This document shows, piece by piece, positions 25,923-35,687 of a stretch of 64,000 nucleotides of DNA. The DNA comes from Natrialba sp. SSL1 (lineage in GTDB: Archaea > Halobacteriota > Halobacteria > Halobacteriales > Natrialbaceae), in assembly GCF_001861355.1 (NCBI RefSeq), contig NZ_MASN01000034.1, forward strand, positions 1 to 64,000, given 5' to 3'. Both the position numbers and the translations under genes were made by a program. Within the stretch, counting starts at the first letter, position 1. Each line of letters opens with the position of its first letter. The notes beneath the pieces are model-generated. The model searched no databases. It saw nothing but the letters and a program-made list of their open reading frames with translations, and was not told the origin of the DNA.

Positions 25923-27377
25923 TTACTCGATACAGCAACTCATCGTTGACGTGTCCCTGCGGAACGACTGGCAGGCCTGTTTGAACGCTTCGGAGAATGT
26001 CGGGAACGGATGAACTGTATCGATGATGTCGTCCACGGTCAGTCCGAATTTCACAGCCAGTGTGGCTTCCATGATCATGTCGGCGGCACGTGGGCCGACC
26101 ATGTGAACACCGACGATATCGTCAGTCTCGTGGTGCTTCACCACCTGGACGACTCCATCCCTGTTCTTGACGGCTTTTGCACGAGGGACATCTTCCATCT
26201 GAACCGTCCGGCAGGAACAGGTACCGTGTTCGTCCATACATTCGCGTTCAGTTGTCCCAACGGTTGCTACCTCGGGACTGGTGAAGACGACTGCCGGGAC
26301 GGCGTCGTAGTCAATGCTCACGCTTTCGTCGCCGAAGGCATTCTTGACAGCGTGATTGCCTTCCTTGGCGGCAACCGTCTCCAGTTCGGGTTCGCCGATC
26401 ACGTCGCCAGCCGCATAGATGTTGGGATTCGTCGTCTGGAAATGCTCGTTGACGCGAATCGCGCCATCGGATTCGGTCTCGACGCCGACTGCTTCCAAGC
26501 CGATGTCCTCGCTGTTGGGCTGGACGCCGGTTGCGACGAATAACGCCTCTGCGGTGAACGCTCCCTTCTCGCCCTCGATGACAGTCTCCACAGCGACGCC
26601 CTTCTGACCAGGGTCAGCACCACTGTCGGTAGCTACATCCTGAACCTGCTGCAAGTCGTTACTGGTCACGACGTCGATTCCCTCCTCGTGGAAGGCTCGT
26701 TGCATCTCCCGGCCGAGCTGACCTTCCATATCTGAGAGCACGTTACCGGAGCGCTGTAGAATCGTCACGTCGACACCAACGCGGTGGAGGATCTGACCCC
26801 ACTCAAGCGCGATGTAGCCCCCGCCGAGCATCAGGATACTCCCTGGGAGGTCGCGCTCCTCGAGGATGGTCTCGCTTGTATAGTAGTCGACGTCGTCGAG
26901 GCCGTCGATGGGTGGCGCCCACGGTGAACTTCCTGCCGCGACGAGCGCCTTCTCCCCAGTGATGCGCGCGCCCTTGTCGGCGCCGTCGACGACCTCGATG
27001 GTCGTGTCGTCGACCAGCTGGCCGTAGCCCTCGTAGATGTCGGTCTCGAAGTGGTCGGCGACGTCGACGTAGTTCTCCTGCCGGAACCGTTCGACGAGTT
27101 CGTCGGTGCCGTCGAGGGCGTCGGCCCAGTTGACGGTCGGCTCCTCGGGGTATCGAACGGCGTCGAAGGGATTCTCCGTCGCTGCAGCACCGCTCTCGGC
27201 GACGGCGAGCAGATGCTTACTCGGGACACAGCCGACGTTCACGCACGTCCCACCGATTGGCAGGCCGGTGTTCACCATCGCCGTTAAAAGATCTCGGCGG
27301 CTCGCTTCAGTGATTGCAGCGAAGGCTGCGGCGCCACCGCCGAGAATCACGAGATCGTATTTAGAGTCGTTCTTCAT
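25923..27377 (-). CDS. merA: Mercury(II) reductase
   Basis: 484 residues, a class I pyridine nucleotide-disulfide oxidoreductase: FAD-binding GGGAAAFAA at the N-terminus, redox-active GGTCVNVGCVPSK, NADPH site LMLGGGYIALEWG, YAAGDVIG and the dimer-interface HPFPTFSE. The C-terminal MSCCIE supplies the vicinal cysteine pair that hands Hg(II) to the active site and separates MerA from dihydrolipoamide dehydrogenases. There is no N-terminal NmerA domain, as in many archaeal MerA. It reduces Hg2+ to volatile Hg0 with NADPH. It diverges from an HxlR regulator and has a TATA box at 27405-27412. Confidence 0.93.
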   Translation of the reverse strand: MKNDSKYDLVILGGGAAAFAAITEASRRDLLTAMVNTGLPIGGTCVNVGCVPSKHLLAVAESGAAATENPFDAVRYPEEPTVNWADALDGTDELVERFRQENYVDVADHFETDIYEGYGQLVDDTTIEVVDGADKGARITGEKALVAAGSSPWAPPIDGLDDVDYYTSETILEERDLPGSILMLGGGYIALEWGQILHRVGVDVTILQRSGNVLSDMEGQLGREMQRAFHEEGIDVVTSNDLQQVQDVATDSGADPGQKGVAVETVIEGEKGAFTAEALFVATGVQPNSEDIGLEAVGVETESDGAIRVNEHFQTTNPNIYAAGDVIGEPELETVAAKEGNHAVKNAFGDESVSIDYDAVPAVVFTSPEVATVGTTERECMDEHGTCSCRTVQMEDVPRAKAVKNRDGVVQVVKHHETDDIVGVHMVGPRAADMIMEATLAVKFGLTVDDIIDTVHPFPTFSEAFKQACQSFRRDTSTMSCCIE

Positions 27378-27404
27378 GAATACCAGTACTTAACGACGGC
27401 GAGC

Positions 27405-27412
27405 GTTTATAC
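27405..27412. promoter_or_regulatory. TATA box in the merA/HxlR divergent region
   Basis: GTTTATAC (GTATAAAC on the minus strand) lies 32 bases upstream of the merA ATG and 47 upstream of the regulator ATG, so it could serve either direction. A regulator bound here would control merA directly. Confidence 0.5.
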
Positions 27413-27455
27413 TTCGGAGTCCAAAGCTATGGAGTAAGTTGGAGGCTACAGAGCT

Positions 27456-27800
27456 ATGGCAGATACCACCGCAGAAGCCCCAGTCTGTGACGTCGACGGC
27501 AAATGCTACTGTCCGCTAACCGGTGTCATCAACATATTGAGCCGAAAATACGCGATGCAGCTCGTCAGCATTATCGGCGCACACGACTCGCTACGATTCG
27601 CAGAAATCGAGGAACACCTGCCGACGGCGAGTACGTCCACAATTTCGAAGCGGCTGGACGAGTTCGAAGATACGAACCTCGTTTCACGGACGCAGTACAA
27701 CGAAATCCCACCGCGTGTAGAGTATTCGCTCACCGAGGATGGGCACGAACTCGGGGAACGACTCGAACCACTTCTCGAGTGGGCCGAACAGCGGACCTGA
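27456..27800 (+). CDS. HxlR-family regulator with cysteine-rich N-terminus, probable mer regulator
   Basis: 114 residues. Winged-helix core of the HxlR type (SRKYAMQLVSIIGAHDSLRF; TISKRLDEFEDTNLVSR; RVEYSLTEDGHELG). The N-terminus has CDVDGKCYCPLTG, three cysteines in 8 residues. One Cys near this place is common in HxlR proteins, and three suggests metal sensing. Divergent from merA with 78 bases between starts, so control of merA by mercury is the obvious hypothesis. Confidence 0.8.
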   Translation: MADTTAEAPVCDVDGKCYCPLTGVINILSRKYAMQLVSIIGAHDSLRFAEIEEHLPTASTSTISKRLDEFEDTNLVSRTQYNEIPPRVEYSLTEDGHELGERLEPLLEWAEQRT

Positions 27801-27830
27801 CTCTCTCGGTACGGTGGTTATGGGCTCCGA

Positions 27831-28193
27831 CTACGCTGGTTTGTTATCCTGCCGAAGGTTCTTACGCCTTCTCTCGAATTCTTCATCCGAGATTTCTCCT
27901 CGTGCATATACTCGCCGGAGCTCCTCTACCGCCTCGTCTGCTTGCTCGGTAGTCTCCGTTCCGAGTGACTGATAGACAAGGTATCCGATCCCGATCACGA
28001 CGAGTAGGGGAATACCCATCAGCAGCACCATCGTTACCCACCCGCCGGAACTGTCCCACATCCAGCCACCCATATGCGACCAGCCGAACGCGCCCATCAT
28101 TGGCATCATTACCAGCATCATCACTAGCGGGATGGCTAAGAGACCGAGCAGTACCAACAGTATCGTCCGAGTCAGGGGTTCTGTTTGAGTCAT
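27831..28193 (-). CDS. Met-rich membrane protein with SHOCT domain (paralogue 1)
   Basis: 120 residues: membrane segment with many methionines (about 9-35, including MMLVMMPMMG), a WSHMGGWMW loop outside, a second membrane segment (about 52-75), and a cytosolic SHOCT motif (AVEELRRVYARGEISDEEFE). The Met/His-rich loop could bind Cu(I). It lies 12 bases after the CopZ stop and probably shares its transcript. A paralogue stands before copB at 35688-36038. Confidence 0.75.
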   Translation of the reverse strand: MTQTEPLTRTILLVLLGLLAIPLVMMLVMMPMMGAFGWSHMGGWMWDSSGGWVTMVLLMGIPLLVVIGIGYLVYQSLGTETTEQADEAVEELRRVYARGEISDEEFERRRKNLRQDNKPA

Positions 28194-28205
28194 AATGGAT
28201 TCATC

Positions 28206-28412
28206 TCAGGCTTCAGCGTCTGTTGCTTCGTATCCGGCTTCCTCGACAGCAGTAGTGAGGACATCGGAGTGTGCCGTCCCTTCGACCGTCGCTGTCTCAG
28301 CGTCGTGGTCGGCAGTTGCGGATGTAACCCCGTCAAGAGCTTCGAGGACGTCCTCGACCGTTTGCTCGCAGTGTTCACAGGACATCCCTTTCACGGTGAT
28401 TGTCTGACTCAT
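28206..28412 (-). CDS. copZ: CopZ-like heavy-metal-associated domain protein (copper chaperone)
   Basis: 68 residues from ATG 28412 (ATG 28418 is also possible). It is a single HMA domain: ITVKGMSCEHCEQTVEDVL has the MxCxxC metal site at residues 10-15, and AVEEAGYEA closes the fold. The family carries Cu(I) to P-type ATPases, so CopA at 29229 is the natural partner. Divergent from the Lrp-TRASH regulator. Confidence 0.88.
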   Translation of the reverse strand: MSQTITVKGMSCEHCEQTVEDVLEALDGVTSATADHDAETATVEGTAHSDVLTTAVEEAGYEATDAEA

Positions 28413-28468
28413 ATCCATCTGAATATAGGGGATGCTATTCTTTGTGAGTTGCTGCTTGAATTCCAAAG

Positions 28469-28475
28469 TATATAA
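28469..28475 (+). promoter_or_regulatory. TATA box of the Lrp-TRASH regulator
   Basis: TATATAA about 74 bases before the ATG at 28546, which would give a leader of roughly 45 nt. Confidence 0.45.
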
Positions 28476-28545
28476 CCACCTGAACCCGCCCGATCAAAGG
28501 CATATTATCGAGAACACTATTGTGTCCGGCGTGAGTAGTGAGGCT

Positions 28546-29136
28546 ATGCGCAACTTGGACGAGACTGACCTGAAGATCCTCTCGATGTTGGCCGAAAACG
28601 CGCGCCGATCGTTCAGCGAAATCGGCGACGAGGTCGACCTGTCGGGGCCAGCCGTCTCCGATCGAGTCACGCGGTTGCAGGAAGCCGGCATCATCAACCA
28701 TTTCACGATCGATGTCGACCGATCACAGCTGCGAGCCGGTATTCCCGTCTTGATCCAAGTCGAACTCCCGCCCGGATCACACGAAACCGCTCGGGAACGC
28801 GTTCGTGATTCCGACGGCATCGAGCACGTCTTCGTCACCTCCGAAGGCGACATCTGGTTCTATGCCCGCGTCGAAGCACAGAACGTCCGTGTGTGGGTGG
28901 AATCGCTTTTCGACGAGATCGAACCTATCGATTACACCGTTACATTGGTCGACGATGTCGAGTGGACGCCATCGGTCGAGGGCGTCGAGTTCGCGCTCAC
29001 CTGTGCCGAATGTAGCAATACGGTCGACAACGAAGGTGAAACGACTCGTATCGACGGTGAAATCTATCACTTCTGCTGTCCGTCTTGCTTGGCTCGCTTC
29101 GAGGAGCGATATCGACGCTTGGAAGAGGGCGCATAG
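28546..29136 (+). CDS. Lrp/AsnC-type regulator with C-terminal TRASH metal-binding domain
   Basis: 196 residues from ATG 28546. The N-terminal HTH is of Lrp/AsnC type (ETDLKILSMLAENARRSFSE; AVSDRVTRLQEAGIINHF). A middle dimer/ligand domain is followed by a TRASH finger at about 150-188 (LTCAECSNTV, then YHFCCPSCLARF). TRASH domains bind heavy metals, and HTH-TRASH proteins regulate copper export genes in archaea (CopR/CopT family). It is placed between copZ and copA, so copper-responsive control of both is likely. Confidence 0.85.
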   Translation: MRNLDETDLKILSMLAENARRSFSEIGDEVDLSGPAVSDRVTRLQEAGIINHFTIDVDRSQLRAGIPVLIQVELPPGSHETARERVRDSDGIEHVFVTSEGDIWFYARVEAQNVRVWVESLFDEIEPIDYTVTLVDDVEWTPSVEGVEFALTCAECSNTVDNEGETTRIDGEIYHFCCPSCLARFEERYRRLEEGA

Positions 29137-29228
29137 CACGCTTTGCAATCGAAAATTTCTGAGGGGCGGTAGCCCTTGTCTCGAAACAACAAATCGCCTA
29201 AATATGGGGTGCGTAGGGTAATACGAGC

Positions 29229-31865
29229 ATGAACACCCGAACAACCAATCTCGACATCCGAGGGATGTCCTGTGCGACGTGTGCCTCGACCATCGAGGAT
29301 ACCGTCGCCGATCTCGAGGGGGTGGCGTCGGTCGACGTCAACTTCGCGACCGACGAAGCGACCCTCAAATACGAACCCGACGAGGTCGTCCTCGATGAAA
29401 TCTACAGCGCGATCGAGGATGCCGGCTACGAACCCGATCGGACGAAGACGACCATCGGGATCGCGGGGATGACGTGTGCGACGTGTGCGGAGACGAACGC
29501 CGAGGCGATCGAGAACGTGCCGGGCGTCCTCGACGCCGACGTCAACTTCGCGACTGACGAGGCGACCGTCGCGTTCAACCCACACGACACGTCGCTGTCG
29601 GCGATCTACGACGCGATCGAAGACGCCGGCTACGAACCGGATCGCCAAGTCGACGAGCACGGCGACGACCTGACCGAAGAACGGGAGAGCGCCGTCGAGC
29701 GCGAACTCCGAACGAAGCGCAAGTGGGTCATCATCGGCGGGATCTTGGCGTCACCGTTCCTGTTGGTGATGGTCGATATGTTCTATCCGGGCTTTTTGCC
29801 GGAGACCATCCTCGGGATCAACACCGGCTGGTACGAGTTCGTCCTCGCGACCGGTCTGATGGCAACGTTGGGCTGGCACTTTCTCAAGGGCGCGTACAAG
29901 TCGCTGGTCAATAACCGGCAGGCGAACATGGACACGCTTGTCGCCGTCGGTACCTCCGCTGGCTATCTCTACAGTACCGCCGTCCAGCTCGATCTGATCG
30001 TCGGCGGCCTCTACTACGAGGCGGTCGCGATCATCCTCTGGTTCATCTACGTCGGCGTCTGGCTCGAAGCCCGATCGAAGGCCCGTGCCAGCGCGGCGCT
30101 CCGTGAACTGCTCGAGATGCAGGCCACGGAGGCGACCATCATCGTCGACGGCGAGGAACAGGTCGTCCCGATCGAGAACATCGAGGTCGGCGACGTGATG
30201 AAGGTTCGACCCGGCGAGAAGATTCCCACGGACGGTGTGGTCGTCGACGGACAGAGTGCCGTCGACGAGTCGATGGTCACCGGCGAGTCCGTCCCCGTCG
30301 AGAAGAGTGAGGACGATCAGGTGGTCGGGAGCACGATCAACGAGAACGGCGTACTCTTAGTCGAAGCGACGAACGTCGGCGAGGACACGGCTATCCAACA
30401 GATTGTCCAGCGGGTCAAGGAGGCGCAGGCGCGCCAGCCCGACATCCAGCGACTGGTGGACAAGTTCACCGCCTACTTCGTCCCGGCGGTGATCGCCAAC
30501 GCGGTTTTGTGGTCGATTCTATGGCTGGTCTTCCCCGAAGCCCTCCACGGCGTCTCCGCGTCGCTCGGGTCGTGGATTCCGCTGCTCGAACCGGTCGGTG
30601 GCGGCCCCGTCGCGGGCGGCGTTCCCGTGTTCGAATTCAGTATCGTCGTCCTCGCATCGGCGATCCTGATCGCGTGTCCCTGTGCGCTGGGGCTGGCGAC
30701 GCCGATGGCGACGATGGTCGGCTCGACGATCTCGGCGAAAAACGGTGTCCTATACAAGGGTGCAGACATCCTCGAGAAGGCCCGCGGCATCGACGTCGTG
30801 GTCTTCGACAAGACGGGGACGCTCACCCACGGCGAGATGCGACTGACCGACGTCGTTCCGATCGACGAAGCGGTTGGAACTGACGGCGGCTCGGGGATCG
30901 CCGACGGTGGAGTCGTCCAAGAGGAGACGATTGCGGACGAAGCGTTCGTTCTCTCCGTTGCGGCAAGCGCCGAATCGGGATCCGAACATCCGCTCGCGCA
31001 GGCGATCGTCGAGGGGGCAGCGGAACGCGATCTGCGGCTCGAAGAACCGACGGCGTTCGAGAACGTTCCCGGCCACGGCATTCGGGCAGAAATTCCTCAG
31101 GGAGACGTGCTGGTCGGGAATCGGAAGCTCATGCGGGACAACGACATCGACCCGGCTCCCGTTGAGAAAACGATGGAACAGCTCGAGCGTGACGGGAAGA
31201 CGGCGATGCTCGTCGCCCTTGACGGCGAACTCCTCGGCGTCGTTGCGAACGCCGACACGGTTCGCGAGAGTGCCAAGGAGACGGTCGCCGAACTTCACCG
31301 GCGCGGCTACGAAGTGATGATGCTGACCGGCGACAACGAGCGTACCGGGCGGGCGATCGGCGAGCAGCTTGGCATCCCTGAGGAGAACGTTCACGCCGAA
31401 GTGCTTCCCGAGGACAAAGCCGACGAGATCGACGCGATTCAGGCAGACGGCTCGCGAGCCATCATGGTCGGCGACGGGGTTAACGACGCCCCCGCGTTGA
31501 CCACCGCGCACGTCGGCGTCGCGATCGGCTCGGGAACGGACGTGGCCATCGAGAGCGGCGACATCACGCTGATGCGGGACGACCCGATCGACGTGATCAA
31601 GGCGATGCGGATCGCCGACGCGACGATCTCGAAGGTGCGCCAGAACCTGTTCTGGGCGTTCGCCTACAACGCGACGCTGATCCCGATCGCGTCGCTCGGA
31701 TTGCTCAATCCCGCCTTGGCGGGGATCGCGATGGCCGCCTCCAGCGTCTCGGTCGTCTCGAACAGCCTCGCGTTCATGAAGTGGGATCCCCACGACGACT
31801 ACGTCTTCCTACCGTTCCGGCCGTTCGTATGGGCGTACGACCAACTCGCTGGGATTTCGAAATGA
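29229..31865 (+). CDS. copA: Copper-exporting P1B-type ATPase CopA with two HMA domains
   Basis: 878 residues. Two N-terminal HMA domains ([10 protein letters not shown] near residue 12, [10 protein letters not shown] near 85), A-domain [10 protein letters not shown], membrane metal site [12 protein letters not shown] (CPC near 483), phosphorylation site [11 protein letters not shown] (near 527), SEHPLAQAI (HP motif), [10 protein letters not shown] and a C-terminal [14 protein letters not shown] (MxxSS). These define P1B-1 Cu(I) exporters. A TATA-like CTAAATAT lies about 28 bases before the start. The next gene begins one base after its stop. Confidence 0.95.
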   Translation: MNTRTTNLDIRGMSCATCASTIEDTVADLEGVASVDVNFATDEATLKYEPDEVVLDEIYSAIEDAGYEPDRTKTTIGIAGMTCATCAETNAEAIENVPGVLDADVNFATDEATVAFNPHDTSLSAIYDAIEDAGYEPDRQVDEHGDDLTEERESAVERELRTKRKWVIIGGILASPFLLVMVDMFYPGFLPETILGINTGWYEFVLATGLMATLGWHFLKGAYKSLVNNRQANMDTLVAVGTSAGYLYSTAVQLDLIVGGLYYEAVAIILWFIYVGVWLEARSKARASAALRELLEMQATEATIIVDGEEQVVPIENIEVGDVMKVRPGEKIPTDGVVVDGQSAVDESMVTGESVPVEKSEDDQVVGSTINENGVLLVEATNVGEDTAIQQIVQRVKEAQARQPDIQRLVDKFTAYFVPAVIANAVLWSILWLVFPEALHGVSASLGSWIPLLEPVGGGPVAGGVPVFEFSIVVLASAILIACPCALGLATPMATMVGSTISAKNGVLYKGADILEKARGIDVVVFDKTGTLTHGEMRLTDVVPIDEAVGTDGGSGIADGGVVQEETIADEAFVLSVAASAESGSEHPLAQAIVEGAAERDLRLEEPTAFENVPGHGIRAEIPQGDVLVGNRKLMRDNDIDPAPVEKTMEQLERDGKTAMLVALDGELLGVVANADTVRESAKETVAELHRRGYEVMMLTGDNERTGRAIGEQLGIPEENVHAEVLPEDKADEIDAIQADGSRAIMVGDGVNDAPALTTAHVGVAIGSGTDVAIESGDITLMRDDPIDVIKAMRIADATISKVRQNLFWAFAYNATLIPIASLGLLNPALAGIAMAASSVSVVSNSLAFMKWDPHDDYVFLPFRPFVWAYDQLAGISK

Positions 31866-31866
31866 G

Positions 31867-32574
31867 GTGCATTTATCCGTGACCGAAGCTCCCTCTCATC
31901 GGTTGTTCGCTGCGATATACGATCCGGCGACGCGGCTCGTAGAGCGCATAATACTCCGTCACCATCGTGAGTATCTCGTGGAGAATCTCGAGGGACGCGT
32001 TCTTGATCTCGGGGCAGGTACCGGAGCGATGTTTCCGTACTTCGCCGAAGCCGTCAGCTCTGAGTACTTTTTCGACGTTTCTGCTATCGAGCCTGATCCC
32101 CACATGCGAAAACAAGCACAGAACCGAGCCGAGAGGCTCGATCTGGACGTCGAAATCCGATCCGGTGTGGCCAAGTCGTTGCCCTATGCTGACGACTCGT
32201 TCGACATCGTCATCGCTTCGATGGTGTTCTGTACGATTCCCAACGTCGAGACGGCAATCAATGAAGTCGTTCGCGTCCTCAAACCGGGTGGCGAGTTCCG
32301 GTTTCTCGAACACCTCGCCGATGACGGGTGGCGACGGCGACTACAGGGCGTGCTCGCACCGCTCTGGAAGACGGTCGCCGGCGGCTGTCATTTGACACGT
32401 CGAACGCCATCACTATTCGCTCAGGTGGAGGAACTCGATATCGTCGAACTCGAACGGATGTCGATTGGCGTGACGCCAGTTCGTCCATTCGTTCGTGGAC
32501 GGCTCGTACATAGACGGAGGGAGGGACTCGTCCGTGGATCAACAGCGATCAAGAATGCGTTCGTGAAACCATGA
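31867..32574 (+). CDS. Class I SAM-dependent methyltransferase (METTL7-like)
   Basis: 235 residues, GTG start one base after the copA stop (GTG 31879 is an alternative). SAM-binding motif I VLDLGAGTGAMFPYF, an acidic motif II (SAIEPDPHM) and motif IV-like DIVIASMVFCTIPN with VLKPGGEF. Small-molecule methyltransferases of this type are frequent beside metal and arsenic genes, but no substrate is evident. There is no Cys triad of the ArsM kind. Confidence 0.8.
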   Translation: MHLSVTEAPSHRLFAAIYDPATRLVERIILRHHREYLVENLEGRVLDLGAGTGAMFPYFAEAVSSEYFFDVSAIEPDPHMRKQAQNRAERLDLDVEIRSGVAKSLPYADDSFDIVIASMVFCTIPNVETAINEVVRVLKPGGEFRFLEHLADDGWRRRLQGVLAPLWKTVAGGCHLTRRTPSLFAQVEELDIVELERMSIGVTPVRPFVRGRLVHRRREGLVRGSTAIKNAFVKP

Positions 32575-32668
32575 TCACTACGCGAAGATCAATCAAAACG
32601 CCGCAACGAATTGCGATGGGCTGGATAGAGACTGTCACTATCAACTGGCTACTGGAGGGTGCTGACAG

Positions 32669-33206
32669 ATGATTTGGGAGATACTGACGACGATCGCGGA
32701 GGGAGTCGTCCTTGCAGGTGACTTCCTGTGGCAGGCGCTGTGGGCCCTGTTACTCGGATTTATGATCTCAGGCGCGATCCAAGCGTTCGTCTCCAAAGAA
32801 GGGATGGTCAACTACATGGGTGAGCCCGATCTGAAATCCGTCCTCTATGCGATGGGTTTCGGTACCGCCTCGACCTCCTGCTCGTTCGGGGACATCGCCG
32901 CGACGAAAACGCTGTTCAAGAAAGGGGCACACATCATTCCGGCCGTCGCGTTCAAGATTGCCTCGACGAACTTCGTCATCGGGCTGACGTTCGTCATCTG
33001 GGCGTTGTTGGGCTGGGAGTTCGCGGTCGCGCAGGCGGTCGGCGCGCCGATCTTCATCCTGATCGCGATCGTTCTCGTCCACCTCTGGATCCCATACGAC
33101 GAAACCCAACAGGCCAGAGAACGGCTCCTCGAGGAGGAACAGCCGGTCGTTACGGATCCGGTCTGTAAGATGCGTCTCAACCGCGAAAACGGGATTCCAG
33201 TCGAAC
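32669..33206 (+). pseudogene. Permease (DUF318/COG0701-like) 5' part, interrupted by an IS element
   Basis: 179 codons plus one base before the insertion. There are membrane segments at about 10-35, 85-105 and 110-135, with TASTSCSFGDIAATKTLF typical of COG0701 permeases that expel metal(loid)s. A YHS/TRASH-type metal site starts at DPVCKMRLN. The IS enters at 33207, and translation would run only four codons into it before a stop. Removing the IS and one 8-bp target duplication restores the frame exactly to 34155 onward. Confidence 0.85.
33199..33206 (+). repeat. 8-bp target site duplication, left copy
   Basis: AGTCGAAC, repeated at 34147-34154 on the other side of the IS. Confidence 0.85.
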
Positions 33207-34146
33207 GGCCGTGTTGAATCGCCATAAGGCGGTGGAACTCACTGTTTCACGGCTCGCTTGATGTTATAGACGACACACATCAGGGCGATTTCTCGGAATT
33301 CACGGAACCAGGACCGCGCTCGCACGGCGAAGCCGAGCGAGCGCTTGACAGCCGAATTCACGGTTTCAGTCATAGACCGCTGATTGTAGCGTTGTTCGTC
33401 GATTCTGGCGTTGTGCGCGTGATCGTAGGACGCGAAGATACGATGTTTGATCAGCGGTCTAATGTCGAGATCGCGTAGCGCTTTGCGGAGTGATTGTTTG
33501 TCGTAGCCCTTATCGGCGGCGAGGGACCGCAGATCGCCCGCATTCCGGCGGGCGATCTGCTCAGCCAAGTCTGCATCGCTTCCTTCTCGGTTCGTTGAGC
33601 AGTGTACGTCAAGGACGGCTTGGGACTCTGTATCGACGAGTTTCGTGACTTTGAGCTTCTGAACGCGGTAGCTTATTCGCTGACAGTAGTGGCGGCTCGC
33701 GGCAGATCGTTCGTAGAATGTTGCGTCAACAGCACCGTGTTCCGAGGGATCGTGCAGCTGCGCCGACTGGCGCAGCAGCACTCGGCAGACGCTCATACTG
33801 ATCCGGTCGAACGCTTTACATAGCGTGGATGGAGAGGGGAGATCGGCCGCGCTGAGGCCGATCTCCCCGGTTATTTGTGGCATCTCTTTCAGCAGGTCAA
33901 TCGTCATCCGGTAAGACGTATCGAGGTAAATCCGCAGACAATGCAGGGAAACAAGGGCATAGTCGGCGAATCCGCCGCCACCTTTCGGAGCGGCGGATTC
34001 GTCTCCATCGCCAGTAACGTTTTGAGCAACCGGCACAACTTCCCCAATGAAGCGGGAGATTTGGGTCATGAACAACTGAAGTCTCCCGCTTCAAGACCTT
34101 CGATTTAGCGAACCATTCCACCGCCATCTAGTGATTCAACACAGCC
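33207..34146 (-). mobile_element. IS5-family insertion sequence, 940 bp
   Basis: Bounded by near-perfect terminal inverted repeats (left end GGCCGTGTTGAATC, right end GGCTGTGTTGAATC read inward, one mismatch in 14) and by an 8-bp target duplication AGTCGAAC. It contains one transposase gene on the minus strand. The duplication is intact and the broken gene shows no other damage, so the insertion looks recent. Confidence 0.9.
33239..34075 (-). CDS. IS5-family DDE transposase
   Basis: 278 residues. The catalytic acidic residues can be placed at GAVDATFYER (first D), SLAADKGYD (second D) and NQRSMTETVNSAVKRSLG (E). A basic stretch follows. Complete for a haloarchaeal IS5-group transposase, with no frameshift, so the element may be active. 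Confidence 0.9.
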   Translation of the reverse strand: MFMTQISRFIGEVVPVAQNVTGDGDESAAPKGGGGFADYALVSLHCLRIYLDTSYRMTIDLLKEMPQITGEIGLSAADLPSPSTLCKAFDRISMSVCRVLLRQSAQLHDPSEHGAVDATFYERSAASRHYCQRISYRVQKLKVTKLVDTESQAVLDVHCSTNREGSDADLAEQIARRNAGDLRSLAADKGYDKQSLRKALRDLDIRPLIKHRIFASYDHAHNARIDEQRYNQRSMTETVNSAVKRSLGFAVRARSWFREFREIALMCVVYNIKRAVKQ

Positions 34147-34154
34147 AGTCGAAC
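34147..34154 (+). repeat. 8-bp target site duplication, right copy
   Basis: AGTCGAAC, identical to 33199-33206. Confidence 0.85.
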
Positions 34155-34984
34155 ACAAAAACGAGACGGTCTACTTCTGCTCGGAGGGATGTAAACGACT
34201 CTTCGAGCAGAACCCGGACACGCACACGACGTCTTGGAAGGAGAAGATCACGTCGGTGAACGGGTGGGTCGAAGCCGCGAACCAGACGAAGAAGGATCTC
34301 AAGATGCTCTGGAAGGAGCTGGCGATCGGTTTCCTGTTGGCGGGACTCGTCGCAGCCGCCGTTCCCCAGACCATCTGGACGCTCCTGTTCGAGGGCGGCG
34401 GCGCGGGCGTGACGCAGGTCGCCTACAACAGCGTGCTCGGGCCGCTCATCTCGGTGGCGACGTTCGTCGGCTCGATGGGGAACGTCCCGCTCGCTGCGGT
34501 ACTGTGGGGTTCGGGGTTCGCCTTCGCGGGTGTCATCGCGTTCCTGTACGCCGACCTGATCGTCCCGCAGTTAATTCGTATCTACCGGAAGATTTGGGGG
34601 AAGAAAATCGGGACGCGTATTTCCATCATCCTCTTCGTGTCGATGGCGACGACCGGGTTCATCGTGTATTACCTGTTCGCTGCGGTCGGTCTCATTCCCG
34701 ATACCACATTAGAACCAACGGGAGAGGGCGTGACGATTCTCGGCTTCGAACCCGTGACGATCCTGAACGTGATATTCCTCTTGATCGGTGCAGGGTTCCT
34801 CGCATTACTTATGAGAGGCAGAAAAGGCGCTCCCGGCGATCGCGTCGTGGAAGACCCGGTTACCGGAACCGACATCACGGTCAAGAACGCCGATTACTGT
34901 ACGGTTCACGACGAATCGATCTACTACTTCGAAAGCGACGATTCACGAACACAATTCCAAGATTCTCCAGAGGCATATCTGTAA
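34155..34984 (+). pseudogene. Permease (DUF318/COG0701-like) 3' part, separated by the IS
   Basis: Continues the gene broken at 33206. The second half of the first YHS finger (TVYFCSEGCKRLFEQN) is followed by membrane segments and LISVATFVGSMGNVPLAAVL, the second half of the permease, and a further YHS-like tail (DPVTGTDITVKNADYC, then YFESDD). An ATG at 34256 could allow separate translation of a 242-residue piece, but no promoter is evident. The uninterrupted protein would be about 456 residues with two metal-binding inserts. Confidence 0.8.
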
Positions 34985-35052
34985 TCGATTCTCGCTGTCT
35001 TGTGAAGCGTTCTTCTGAACGAGGAAAAGTGTCTTCGGTTGGTTTCGCTCGA

Positions 35053-35505
35053 TTACTCCTCCTCGACCGGCGTTTTGACGATCGTCACTGGTCGCTCTGC
35101 CATATTGGCGACCCGCTCGGCAACACTTCCGAGTAATCGCCGGTACTCACCGGATCGGTTCTTCGAACCGATTACGGTCAGGTCGATGTTCGCCTCGTCG
35201 ATATACTGGAGGATTTCAGCGTGCGGGACGCCGTGACGGATGATCGGTTCCGTCTCGACACCCTCGTTTTTCGCTCGGTCGGTGATCTCTTCGACGGCAT
35301 CCTGTCCGGCCTGTTCGAGAGCCTTTTCTAACCCCTCGAATTCGTGGACGTATTCGTCGCCGGGGTACGAGCTGTATGCCTCCGAATCAACGACGTAGAG
35401 GACGTGTAACTCCGCATCGTACCGTTGAGCAGCGTCAATTGCGTGGTCGATTGCACGGTCAACACCGGGACTCATGTCCGTCGGCAGCAGAAGTCGATCG
35501 TACAT
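35053..35505 (-). CDS. Universal stress protein, UspA family
   Basis: 150 residues. It starts YDRLLLPTDMSPG and has the ATP-binding signature GSKNRSGEYRRLLGSVAERV (G-x2-G-x9-G-S/T type) near the C-terminus, ending in a short hydrophobic strand. Single Usp domain of usual length. It faces left between the broken permease and the SHOCT/copB pair, a frequent companion of metal resistance genes. Confidence 0.9.
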   Translation of the reverse strand: MYDRLLLPTDMSPGVDRAIDHAIDAAQRYDAELHVLYVVDSEAYSSYPGDEYVHEFEGLEKALEQAGQDAVEEITDRAKNEGVETEPIIRHGVPHAEILQYIDEANIDLTVIGSKNRSGEYRRLLGSVAERVANMAERPVTIVKTPVEEE

Positions 35506-35687
35506 CGCTCGATCTCATCCTACGCGTACCCACTACTTGATTTTACTCACGGCTTGAAATGTTCCAGAAGAAACTCCGGCTCTGGTGTCCCCAAACAGGT
35601 CGTCAAACTTCTTGTACCAACGGCATTCTTGGCGTCATCCGGCAAATCAGGCCAGCTATTATGACTACTCGGAGCAAATCGGTTTAT

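Noticed and set aside
34234-35136. 300-codon plus-strand frame
   Set aside because: Arg-rich, in the wrong frame over the permease 3' part. The permease frame joins exactly to the 5' part once the IS is removed.
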